Below, in pieces: positions 24,212 to 34,451 of a stretch of 64,000 nt of DNA. The stretch comes from Nemania diffusa (Eukaryota; Ascomycota; Sordariomycetes; Xylariales; Xylariaceae). The notes under the pieces were generated by a model. The model saw only the letters and a program-made list of their open reading frames with translations, was not told the origin of the DNA and searched no databases. The position numbers and the translations under genes are program-made. The DNA lies in the NCBI GenBank assembly GCA_038501195.1, contig JBBPUQ010000010.1, positions 3,594,001 to 3,658,000 of the forward strand, in the 5' to 3' direction. Each line of letters opens with the position of its first letter. Position 1 is the stretch's first letter.

Positions 24212-25297
24212 TTACGCGTAGGATTGAGGTGCCATGAGTAAATATTCGGAAAAGAGGCCACCGGCAATAGAGCTGCCAGCAAGCCAGAACCCGTATCTGA
24301 ACCACCACCAACAGCTCGCAGAGTCCTTCAACTCGACGTTGGCAATCATAGCCCCTAGTGACACTGCAGATCCGCCAGCAGCAATGATATAGTACTGCCA
24401 TCCCATCTGCTCGAGCATGCCGGCCATGGAGAGGAGAGCGATCATGCAGCCGAGGACTAGCCATAATAGGATCTTGGTATAGTCTCGGAACAAGACAGCA
24501 ATGCTCTTGACACCCACTTTTAGATCATCTTTGAGATCTTGGTGAGCATAGATGGTATCGTAGATGATGGTCCATAGAATGCTTGCGAAGAAGATACAGG
24601 CGATGGCCGGCTGCACCCATATCTTCTCCTGCAAGAGCGATTCGCCCCCAAAGGGCCCGCCCGTGAAGGGCTTGAGGCCCATGGCACAGGACCCCATCAC
24701 GATACCCCAGGCCAGGCACCAGCCCAGCACGAGCTGGGCGAAATTGGTGTGGCGCTTAGCCCATGGGTAATAGATGGTCCCGATTATGTTCGGCACAGCA
24801 TATATAGCGCTCCCGCTCGGCATGAAGAGCAGGAACAGCGCCGCGCCGATGCCTTGAGATACGGTGAAAATGAAGGCAGCCCGCGGGGTGATGGCACCGC
24901 GGGGGATGGGGCGCTTGCTCGTGCGCGAGATGGCTTGGTCGATAGGAGCGTCAACGAGGTCATTCCAGCCGTGGGCGGCATTCGAGAAGAAGAAGCTCCC
25001 GCCGAACATGATGAGGCCGGCACGCAAGACTTCTGAGGCGGAAGACCGCTGGATCGAGGCGGCTAGCACGATGCCGAAGAAATGAGGGAAGTAGATGAGG
25101 AATAAGGCCGCCGGCGGGCTGAGACGGGCGAGCTGGACATACGGGACCCAAGGGGCTGGTAAACGACCAACCCAGCCCCCGGAGTGGCTGCCACCGTATT
25201 GCTGGGCAAGGGTAGCGTCTTCAAACTCTGTTGAAGCGGCCGATGCTTCCTTATTGATAGGTGGCTTGTTGTACGTTGGAATGCCTTTCCCTCCCAT
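24212..25297 (-). CDS. UbiA-family aromatic prenyltransferase
   Basis: Integral-membrane enzyme that transfers a prenyl chain from a prenyl diphosphate to an aromatic acceptor. Single exon, 361 residues from the ATG at 25297 (MGGKGIPTYN); the frame is open to 25342, but the 15 added residues do not look like family sequence. The first Asp-rich motif is NDLVDAPIDQ at about 112-121, followed by SRTSKRPIPRGAI; the second is YDTIYAHQDLKDD. About eight or nine membrane segments are visible. The N-terminus lacks an obvious mitochondrial targeting peptide, and ..PAPWVPYVQLARLSPP is closer to meroterpenoid-type fungal UbiA enzymes than to mitochondrial Coq2, whose motif is usually ND..DRD.D. I therefore favour secondary metabolism over ubiquinone synthesis, at moderate certainty. 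Confidence 0.88.
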   Translation of the reverse strand: MGGKGIPTYNKPPINKEASAASTEFEDATLAQQYGGSHSGGWVGRLPAPWVPYVQLARLSPPAALFLIYFPHFFGIVLAASIQRSSASEVLRAGLIMFGGSFFFSNAAHGWNDLVDAPIDQAISRTSKRPIPRGAITPRAAFIFTVSQGIGAALFLLFMPSGSAIYAVPNIIGTIYYPWAKRHTNFAQLVLGWCLAWGIVMGSCAMGLKPFTGGPFGGESLLQEKIWVQPAIACIFFASILWTIIYDTIYAHQDLKDDLKVGVKSIAVLFRDYTKILLWLVLGCMIALLSMAGMLEQMGWQYYIIAAGGSAVSLGAMIANVELKDSASCWWWFRYGFWLAGSSIAGGLFSEYLLMAPQSYA

Positions 25298-27784
25298 GAT
25301 GACGACGATATAAACTAACACACGCGTAGTAGATATGTACAAGTGGTCAGGGTAGGGACAACAATGCAGTCTGTAGATGTGGCAGTGATATGATGCGGTT
25401 AAGTGCCTGAGGTATGCTTTCGATCATTAGGATTTACTTACATTATATATACCCTGATGCCTTTCCCAGGAATGCTGCCCTAAATAGGGTCAATTCCTTC
25501 ACCGACTCTACCGAGACACTGGAGGCCCGGACCGAGTCATGGCTCCCTGCGCAATAGGGACAAACTCTTACGTATGGACGTCTTATTAGTCTAAGCCCCC
25601 CATGACTGCGAGCTCCACGGTTCTCGAGAGGCTTTCTGCCTTCCCTATCTCTGCGGCCTAGCTAATAGGAAGCTCCGCGTATCTCCTTACCCGTGTCTTG
25701 CATGTCCATATTTAGGCCCGTCACGTTTCCATATTTAGTCCTGTCACAATTCAGCGTGTTTGGTCCCGTCACAATTCAGCTTCACAATGGGCGGTGACGG
25801 CGTACCGGCCGTTGCCCGATTCACCACGAGAAAGCTCACACACATACACACCAACTTCCGATAGTCTCGGGTAGCAAGGATTCTTTAGGACTTGGCCTTA
25901 CCATCTAGTTCCCCTTGATAGCGCGCAAGCCCTGTATGCGGGTCGCCCAACGAACATATGACTCTGTCACGATGATGACCATCATTCCTGGCGAAGGGGC
26001 TAGGTTCGTTGTGTTACCATGTGTCTCCATCCTGTAGGCAATAAGACGCCGCCTATTACAGTTGGCGTTTGCCGACTACATGGTCAGCACCTGACAACTC
26101 CATATATAGTGGGCTAGCTGGCGTGTTAGTGCCGGCACATCAATCCGACGTGAGGTTGACTGACTGGCTAGTCAGTCAATAGGGTGGACGCCTGGTGGTG
26201 TCATGGATGGATGGGAGGAAGGACTCGGTGAGAGGAGTGAGGGAGGGAGGGAACCGCCGCACTCCAGAATCCTTTAAACTAGCACCTACGCCTTGCCTCG
26301 ACAAGCTGTGGCGTACGTACAATGGCCTGACCCGTTATGTTTGTGTCGAGGTTGCTTTTGGGGCTTCGAGCAACCGACCACGGCCAGGCCTACCATTGCC
26401 ATCTCGAGTCGCGATGTGCGCCGAGGGGATAGACGAACTAGTGTAGGCACCACCCATAGTAGCACGGCGAGTGGCTCAATGCTTACTTCATTATGGTGAG
26501 TCTAAGTAATGTATCAGCTGTGATGCCCCTGTCCCTCAGCGCCAAAAGCTGGACTTTTCCGACTAGTCTAGGGATTGGATCGTCTGGGATATGTACGGTT
26601 CTGTCGTGCCCTTACTCCAGATCCACCGGGCTGAATTTACGTGTCTATCTCCGTCGGTCGACAAACAACGACGAGAATTTCATTGGTAGGTTAACGCTAG
26701 CCGCGGCTCTGCTGAGAGTTGGTGACTGAATTGCAGGCCGTACCCCATTCCCTGGCGCTTCTTATTCTGGAAACCTAGTGGTGGTACCTAAGGCGCACGC
26801 ACGTATCACATGAAGCTCGTTCGCTGAGCGTCGATGTAACCGTATATACGAATTCAACTAAGATTATCCTTGGCAGCCTAAGACAACCCAAATTGACCGC
26901 TCACCGTGGCGTTTGCAAGTAAACAAACGGAACAAATAGAAAACAGAGCACTACCGACTACGCATAAGCACAAATGGGTTTTTGTCTTAGAAGATTATTA
27001 TCTCAATTAGGCTGGGGGACGGTCCCGGGCGGGAGCTCGGATTGGGGGCGATCCTATTAAATCCGCTTCCTTTTTTCGACAATCCTCCCAGGGTTCATGA
27101 CGTGCACCAGACTAGTGCCCGTAAAGGGGTTAGCGAGTAGACTACAGTCCTGTGATGATGACCAGCTTCCCGGTCCCTGTTCGCCTTACGTCTTCCGAAA
27201 ATGGAATACCTATCTTCATCCCCATGTCAAGATACCACTACCATGGCTCCGGGCAGTGTCTGCAGGTCAATGGGACGAAGCGCATCATCCTCCCGTGACC
27301 CTGGCGACAACGTTCGTATTGGGGCGCGCCAGGCAACAATTAGCGGATGGCGCTGGCGATGGCGCTGGCGCTGCCTCGACGACAGACTCATCGAGACAGT
27401 TGACTGATCAATTGCTTACTTTTCTTATTTAGGATATCTCCATCGATGTTACCTACATAACACTACCACACTTACACTACGCTCCATTCCGTACACCGCA
27501 CCACACGGTCTACGTGCAATGTCCGTATCACACACAGCTCTTGCGGAAGGGAAGAGGCTGTCGCATTACGATGGATCCTGTCTCGATGGTTTCGGAGTCT
27601 ATCCAACATAGAGCCAACGGAGGATGTGGCTTTCACGATTACGACCGTGCCTCTTCATATAATTAGCGTAGACCACCCCCCAAGACAATGGGTTAGATAT
27701 CTGACATCGTGTTTGGCGCCGGGTTAAGAGTGAGCAGTTTTACGACAAATTGCATCCTTAGATTACACCACTCTCCCGTCCGAA
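25298..27784. other. Divergent intergenic region between prenyltransferase and FAD oxidase genes
   Basis: Almost 2.5 kb between divergent start codons. Short open frames occur (26195-26446, 27097-27432), none with recognisable motifs. It may hold shared control elements for the two genes; I could not pick out a convincing operator. Confidence 0.45.
25443..25452 (-). promoter_or_regulatory. Candidate TATA box of the prenyltransferase gene
   Basis: A TATATATAA stretch on the minus strand lies about 145 bp before the UbiA start codon. Position and sequence only. Confidence 0.35.
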
Positions 27785-29588
27785 ATGGCCCGTATTTCCG
27801 CTGCCCTTGGTTTGAGAGCGCTGTCGATCCTGGGGGGATTACTGTGCCTCTCCTCACCCTCCTACGGCGTGCTGAATCAGACATCTGCCTCTACTGCCTG
27901 TGCCTATCTGGAGGGCAACCTAGGGACAGGGGTCGTGCTGCCCTCTGGGCAGCGATATCAATCTGCGTCAGAAGAGAACTGGTGTGCCCCTCCAAACCAT
28001 ACGTAGGGAACGACTATCCATGAAAACTAGCTAAGATGTGAACAGGGTGCAGACGGCATGGGCATCACCAACATGCGTCATCCAACCAACGACGGCCCAG
28101 CAGGTTTCGCGTGCGGTCAGGTATCTTGCTCAGACGGGGGTGCACTTCGCCATCCGCTCAGGGGGCCACTCCCCCGCACCACTAGGCGCGAATATAAACG
28201 ATGGTGTTCTGTTTGACATGTCCGGGTTCAATAGCGTCGAATATCACGCCCGACAGGGTGTCGCGGTCGTCGGCACCGGTATGAGATGGGGCGATGTTTA
28301 TCACTACCTCGACCAATACAATGTGACGGTTGTTGGTGGCAGGATCCTCCAAGTGGGCGTCGGCGGTCTTACTCTCGGCAGCAGGTTTCTTCTCACCCCG
28401 ACTTGTGAGCAGAATTGCTTGTTGCTGACTATTACCTCGCTCTTGCAGGTGGGCTCTCGTACCTCTCAGATATGTATGGGCTGGCGTGTGACAACGTTGA
28501 GAACTTCGAGGTGAGTATAGCAGTCTGAGAGGCGCTCTGACAGTTCGGCCCAGGCTCACGCAAAGACCGGCAGATCGTCTTGGCTGACGGCTCCATTGTA
28601 AATGCCAATCAACATTCTCACCCCGACTTATGGTCGGCGCTGAAAGGTGGTGCCAACAACTTTGGTAAGCTATCTGTCTATCTGTCTATCTATCCCACTC
28701 AGTCGAGCCGCCTGCATGCAGTCGAGCAACCGAACGCCACTGACAGCCGAACGAATCCCAACAGGCGTGGTGACAAGGTTCACGCTCACCACATACCCGA
28801 CTGGGGATGTCTGGGGTGGCTACAGAATATACTCGCTCGACGCGCTCCCGGCCCTGTTTGATGCTCTACTGCAGTACCAGTCGGTGCCTGTCAAGGACGT
28901 CTACGCGAATCTCATGATGCAGGCCTTTCCCCTCAACGGAAGCCTCGGCGTCTTACTAAACATGGTGTACAACAAACCCGTGGAAAAACCCGCAGCGTTC
29001 GCGCCCTTCTACGCCATCCCCTTCCTCACCGACACCGTGCGCACGCAGCCCATGACCACCTTCCTCGCAGGTCAGATCCCCCCCTCCCTGCCGCGGCTCA
29101 ACTGGTACGCCACGAGCTTCCAGACGGACGCCGCGCTCTTCAGCGCCGTGGAGGCCATCGTCACCACGGCGCCCGAGCTGGAGGCCATCAGGAACCTCAC
29201 GGCGGGCAGCGTCGCCGTCGGCTGGCAGCCCATCTCGACGAGCGCCATCGCCGCGGGCCGTGCGCGCGGGGGCAACGCGCTGGGGCTGCAGGGCGTGAAC
29301 CAGACGTGGCTCGCGCTCGACGTCGGCTGGTGGGACGCCGCGGACGACGAGGCGGCGAACGCGGCGGCGCAGGGCATCATTGGCAGGATCGAGGACGCCG
29401 CGAGACAGAGGGGCAAGCACGTCGAGTACATCTTCATGAACGACGCCGCCGTGGAGCAGGACGTCATCGGACATTACGGGAATGGGAGCGTCGCGAAGCT
29501 TCGCGCGGCGCAGAGGCGCTACGACCCCCGCGGGATCTTCCAGACGCTGGTCCCTGGTGGCTTCAAGTTGCCGCCCGAGAGGCGGTGA
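27785..29588 (+). CDS. Secreted FAD-dependent oxidase, berberine-bridge-enzyme-like
   Basis: Oxidase of the PCMH/VAO flavoprotein family with a covalently bound FAD. Five exons: 27785-28002, 28046-28380, 28449-28510, 28574-28664, 28765-29588; 509 residues. Signal peptide about 1-28 (hydrophobic ALGLRALSILGGLLCLSS). The FAD domain has RSGGHSP, where His114 is the expected 8-alpha attachment site, and GRILQVGVGGLTLG followed by GLSYLSDMYGLACDNVENFE. The second covalent anchor of bicovalent enzymes, a Cys just before VGVGG, is absent, so one covalent bond is predicted. The C-terminal YDPRGIFQTLVPGGFKLP is the usual BBE-like end. Intron 2 is best read as GC-AG (see findings). Such enzymes oxidise sugars or cyclise/oxidise secondary metabolites. 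Its setting between a prenyltransferase and a cupin gene suggests the latter; secretion fits either. Confidence 0.9.
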
Positions 29589-32104
29589 TGGGGACGAGTG
29601 GTGATGGGATGGGATGGGGACTATGATGTGATGTTTCCGGGGCCTTGGGCCAATAGTGTTCCTTACCCTCGCCAATAATTAGCATGCCAATAACCGCATT
29701 AAATTGTCAATAAAAAATCAGCTGTCTTATGTGAGTATGTGTGGGTGTAAATATTGTATATTGTATATTGTACCTCCGCGCGCGGGCGATATTATCAATC
29801 TTGATCGACGTATTAGTCGAGAGGGTCATTACTTAGCCTAGGAGCCTCGGCTCGGCGCCATGATGTTATCGAGAGCGGATACTGCGCGCGCGCGCCAGCA
29901 ACAAGTAAAAAGACTACTACGATAAACGAAAGACACTGGACTTGGCGTCAAAAGGCAAAAGTCCGAATGCAACCCAGCCTGCTGCTGGGCCCTGACCTAT
30001 GCAACCTCGCCGCGTGGGCGGTGCAGAGGGAATGGATGGGTCATACCCTCCTCCTCCTCCGCCGCCTCCTCGGATGCATATGCGTAGTCCTCGCAGATGA
30101 TCGATGCAGCTGACGGCCGGACAGTTTTGCGAAGCGAGTGTTACGTGCTACGGCGATGGGGTGGGATGGGATGGGATGGGATGGGATGGCGACTCACTCA
30201 CTCACTTACTCATTCGCTTGGGAAAACAGGCGGCAGCGCAGTCTCAGTCCAGTTCGATGGGCTAGGTTTATTTCTATTTTTGCTCTTTCGGGATTGTGTG
30301 GAGATTCAGAGATCTACATACATACAATGTACAATGTGCTTTTGACTCACCTCGCTTTTCCCACTTACACCAGGTACGGCAAAGACAAGTCATTTTCCCT
30401 CGCAGCCCCACCGTCGATATTGTAACCCTATGCAGGTCTCTCTCTCTCGCTCTCTATTGTATTCTATATACGGTCTGTGTGCATGTCTCTGACTTGTCTG
30501 TGATATGAGTCCCTCCCGGTCCGAGGTTTGAGAGGGGCTCGTAAGAAATAATAAGAAATAAGAAATATCCCGGCTCCGAGGACCCCACGTGGCCACCTTC
30601 ACCCTCGCGCACCCAGGCGATATCGTAGTACATGCTCGCATCCTGGGACCTGGAGCGTAGATCGCTCGGGACAGACAGTGATAGGTGCCCAGGGATCTTA
30701 GGAGGGTGTGGTGGGTGAGCTGCGGCTAATCCTGGCACTTCGCTAGCCAGGGGGGCAGGGGAAGGGGGCTAGAGCTAGGTAATCGTGGTCCTTCTGAACT
30801 AAACTTGGGAGCCAATTGCACGGCGTTCCAAGTGGTGCTTTTCTGGGGGGGAAAAACGTGCCAAACTCCAGGGTCCAGAGGATCTCTGTGTGTCTGTGTA
30901 CGTATGTGTGCGTCGATGGTGCGCCTTCAGTCAGGAACCAGGGCACCCTGGCGGCCTCGCTCGAAAGAAACACCGGCTGATCCCCATCCAGCGAAGCTAC
31001 TGTACATCACCAGGTGGCGCTGGAAAATTTGGAGTAAGTACCGCCAGTAGTTCGGTAGCGCAAGTAGCGTGCCATCCTTCTTGCTTTTGCCATGGAACCA
31101 GCCTTGCCGTCAGCTTCCAGCTTATCGACCACGGCACTACGCTAGCTCGAACCAACGTCAGTCCTCTGCGCGCTACTATCTAGTAACAGACTACCTCCTA
31201 GCAAACCACCCGTATCGGAAACTATACTCCTCGGTATTGGTTATGGTATGGGACCGTACCATGTCACCTATCTACGGCTCGCCCGTCTTCTGCGCAGAGA
31301 CGAGCCGTAGGCCCAAGTGTCGTTACCTAGTCTCCTCGCTGAGCGAGGCCTCCACTGTAGGTAGCATGGCTCTACACGGAAGAGGCGGCAGCGCGTCACG
31401 GGAATGCGAAAATCAGGCCCCGTCCTGCGAAAAACCAGGGCAAGTCGTCGCGGTTTTCGAGGTTCTGAAGCGCTCGCTCGCCAGGCTGGCTGACGGTTGA
31501 AGGACCTGCGGCACAGAGCTACTGTAGCTTCTTCCCGTACACCGCACGCGTAGCGAACCACCCCTCCTCTCCTCTCACCTTGAAAAGTAAGCCGTCGATA
31601 CTGCATGCCCCCCCCGTTCGGTTAACAGTACAGTCCTTTTCCTGTCAGTAGGGGGAGTCGCTTGTTCTCGTGACTAGTCTATTTTGGACGGGGAACGAAG
31701 TGCGCCTAGGGTTGAGGCTTGGGAGGCTTGCGTGAGGCAGGGTTACCTTCGTCCCGAGGGGGAATGCCCGCCCACCGTAAATAACTAATTGGGCGGGCGG
31801 GAGGATGATGCGAACCAGGAAGCCAATCTCTCGGCTAGTTCTGCTGCTGCTGCTGCTACTGCTGCTGCGGGATGATGGTCAGCGGACAATAAATAGAATG
31901 ATCTGGCTCTTGTTTGTTATGAATCGGACGGCGCAGACCTCCGAAGAGTCAATTGTGTGACTGGAACGGCCGTAACCGAGAACTAAAGATAACACTCGAA
32001 GGAGCCCCGACTTGCCTGCCGCTGGTGTTAAGAGGCACGTTGTTGCGTACGTCGAGTTCAGTTTTCGTCTCACTTATTTTCCAATTCTTAATAGATTACT
32101 AGAG
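29589..32104. other. Intergenic region with G-rich tracts
   Basis: 2.5 kb with no recognisable gene. Notable are the G-rich tracts just after the oxidase stop (29590-29619) and at 30157-30189, a GCGC run near 29886-29897, a CT-rich run at 30435-30460 and a short CTG/CAG-type run near 31840-31870. Confidence 0.5.
30157..30189 (+). repeat. GGGAT pentanucleotide array, potential G-quadruplex
   Basis: Six consecutive G-tracts of three or four, separated by T or AT, ending in GG. The pattern fits the G3+N1-7 rule for intramolecular G-quadruplexes. It is not the fungal telomere repeat TTAGGG. Confidence 0.75.
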
Positions 32105-33218
32105 ATGTCTGCTCTAAGCCGTTCAGATCCCGCCCTAGGCAAAGTCATCACTGCGTAAGTAAATGTTTTCATGAAATTCCACAGGTTTCCATTTTCCTAG
32201 CTATTATAACATCTACATCTGGACCCACGAGGACGGTTTTGTGCTCCCTCAAGCCCAAGGCTTGTACTCCTCCAGGACGTTTTTGTCCTCCCCCAAGTCA
32301 AGGACTTGGGCTCATCTAGGACGTTCGCGCATGCGTTCCTTCAGACTAGTCATTTCTGACTTAACGCCGAGTCCCTACTTCCCCTACGGACACCCTATTT
32401 CACCCCAATTAGCACTCATATACTAACAACGGACTATAGCTTTGAAGGCGGCATCATCACTCGTGTCATCTACCATCCCCACGACAGCAGTCGTGTATTC
32501 GCCTACGAGGTGACATTCCACCTCCGGCACCCGCGCATATTAGAAGTAGCGGCACAGAAGCCGCCTCTGCACTTCCACCCGTACCAAGAAGAGTACATCG
32601 AGGTTCTCGAGGGCCGGCTGGCCGTCGAGATCGAGGGCGTCGAACATGTCCTGAGTCCTAAAGATGGCGAGTTCAGTCTCCGGCCGTGGTGTAATCACCG
32701 TCTGTACTCGCCTGTGACAGATGTCGACGGGCAGGCTAAGGGATATGATGATGGGTGGGATGGGGAGAAGACTGTGTTCTTGCTGTCGGGGCAGGACACT
32801 GATGAAATGTTCAGGCTTGATACTGTCTTTTTTGAGAACTGGTATGCGTATCAGGATCTCGTTGTCGTGAAAGGGGAGAAAATCGATATACTGCAGGTCA
32901 TGAGTGTAAGTCCCTTGTTTTCTCGTGACATAAGCAAATTGCTTGCAGTGACTAATACTGAAATAGATATTTGATGCCGGCGGCTCGTATCTATCACTAC
33001 CGTCTTGGATACCCTTTAGTCGCACCATTGCGCGCGGTTTGGGTATTGTTCTCGGTCGCTGGATCGGGGGTTTACTTGGCTACCAACCCTTCTTTAAGAA
33101 ATGGACTACAGACTGGGATCTGGCATGCAGAAAAATGGAGACGTCGATATTCCATAGACGGTTTTCTGATCGGGAGCAGTCTGAGGAGCGTAGGGTGTTG
33201 CTGAGCCATACTGCTTGA
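32105..33218 (+). CDS. Cupin-domain protein with C-terminal amphipathic/hydrophobic segment
   Basis: Exons 32105-32154, 32440-32905 and 32967-33218 give 255 residues. The product has one cupin_2-like barrel (about 25-150). HFHPYQEEYIEVLEG contains the H-x-H-x(4-5)-E metal ligands, and RPWCNHRLYSP the later histidine of motif 2. After about residue 165 follow a Gly-rich hydrophobic stretch (WIPFSRTIARGLGIVLG, then RWIGGLLGYQPFFKKW) and a basic tail. Fungal proteins of this layout often sit in secondary-metabolite gene clusters, acting as isomerases, dioxygenases or of unknown role; I do not assign a reaction. The first intron (285 nt) is long for this window and contains two 44-bp repeats with hairpins. 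The gene converges on an SDR gene with 172 bp between stop codons. Confidence 0.8.
32230..32323. repeat. Two 44-bp diverged direct repeats with hairpins inside the cupin intron
   Basis: Copies at 32230-32273 and 32274-32317, each opening with AGGACG and a T-rich stretch, then a third AGGACG at 32318-32323. The second copy contains a perfect 8-bp inverted repeat, CCCAAGTC at 32292-32299 and GACTTGGG at 32303-32310, with a 3-base loop. The first has a CAAGC/GCTTG 5-bp stem in the same place. Confidence 0.85.
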
Positions 33219-33390
33219 TGCTCAGTTGGATAGTTGATGAGATATGTAATTATGTATAATGAAAATATAGTCAATGGATAAAAGTTTTAGTTGTATTAGG
33301 GCGAGATGATTTACATGTCTCGTATTCTCATGATACTCATCGATTCCACCCTTAGTTATCAGTGTCGTCTACTAAACGTAGGTAGTTATC

Positions 33391-34451
33391 TTAAACCCCA
33401 CCCTCGAGTGCTGTGTCCTCTTTCGTGATCTTCGCCCACTCGGCTGTCTTCGTCCATATTTTTTCCTGCTTCGTCCCGTCTAAGCTCTCGCTTGAACTGG
33501 GCCCAGGTACCATGAGTCTAAAATAGCCGCGTTCTCCAGCGTACTTCTGATTCAAAGCAAGATGAGCGACGTCCACCCCAGCGTCGGCTGATCTCCGCAT
33601 GTCGGGGAGTAGGAGGCGAAGTAATGGTCGTAGAGGCTGTAGGATAAACATCTGTACGCACGACAGCATAGCAGGTGTATTGGTACGCAACGCCCGCGAG
33701 TCAGTTATGCTTCCCGGATCGATAGCTACAGCGGAAATTTTGTTCAGAGACTCATCCTAAACCATCTGTTAGAGCCTTTATATCTTCTGTCTCAAATTTA
33801 TGTAGACTGTGTAGTGTTTACCTTCACCAGGCGCCGATTTAGCGCGTACGTCCACATCAAGATAGCGAGTTTAGAGTTCGCATAGTTCTGAAACCCGCGA
33901 CCTTGCTTGTCCGCCTCTTGACGCGCTTTCACAAGGTCATCTATGTTGTCAGGTAGACCTGGCGGGTATTTCTCCAAGCCGTTGCGCCCGGGGTAGTGGC
34001 AGTCACTTGTGAAAAGCACGAGACGCCCTCCCTGCGGGCTAAAGCTGCCCAGTAACCGAAGTACTAAGGCCGAGTGTGAGATGTGGTTAACCTGAATGGT
34101 CTTCTCAAGCCCGTCTCCAGTGAGCTCCTGGTGCGTGATCATATTCCAGTGAAATGCATTACAGACAATAGCCACGAGGGGTGGCAATTCCTCCTGAGCG
34201 ATCTCGCCGACGATTCCATTTGCGAATTCATTTACAGCTTTAGAGCTGGCGAGGTCAAGCTTCCGGATCGAGACTCTTGCGTTGGCGAATCTGTTCACCG
34301 TGTCTCGCAACCTTTTCGTATTCAAATCGGAGTCCGAGGTGTTACGGACGGTCAATACTAGGGTGTTCTCTGGTGCCGTCTTCAGGAGATGTTGCACGGC
34401 ATGGATGGCCACGGAGCCATTGGCACCAGTGACAATGATGGTGCCGGTCAT
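33391..34451 (-). CDS. Short-chain dehydrogenase, retinol-dehydrogenase/TIC32-like
   Basis: Exons 34451-33822 and 33756-33391 with a 65-nt GTAAAC...TTAG intron; 331 residues. Extended-type SDR with nucleotide motif TGANGSVA, active-site tetrad region ending in the YANSK motif (Y-x3-K), and a catalytic-Ser strand GRLVLFTSDCHYP. After the intron, AVAIDPGSITDSRAL matches the conserved DPG-type loop after the active site. The cofactor motif has Val-Ala where classical enzymes have Gly residues; this variant is common in fungal relatives and need not abolish binding. The C-terminal third has a hydrophobic helix (about 225-245), which suggests membrane association. In this neighbourhood it may reduce or oxidise the same compound as the nearby enzymes, but the substrate is unknown. 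Confidence 0.82.

Noticed and set aside
24212..25342. Longer start for the prenyltransferase at 25342
   Set aside because: The 15 extra residues are hydrophobic and not family-like; the ATG at 25297 starts the MGGKGIPTYN sequence and fits better.
28385..28448. GT-AG alternative for intron 2 of the FAD oxidase gene (donor GTTTCT)
   Set aside because: It shifts frame and meets a stop within about 15 codons; the GC donor four bases upstream preserves conserved sequence.
28956..29675. 239-codon minus-strand frame across the oxidase gene
   Set aside because: Antisense of the GC-rich last exon, which has the clear BBE-like C-terminus on the plus strand.
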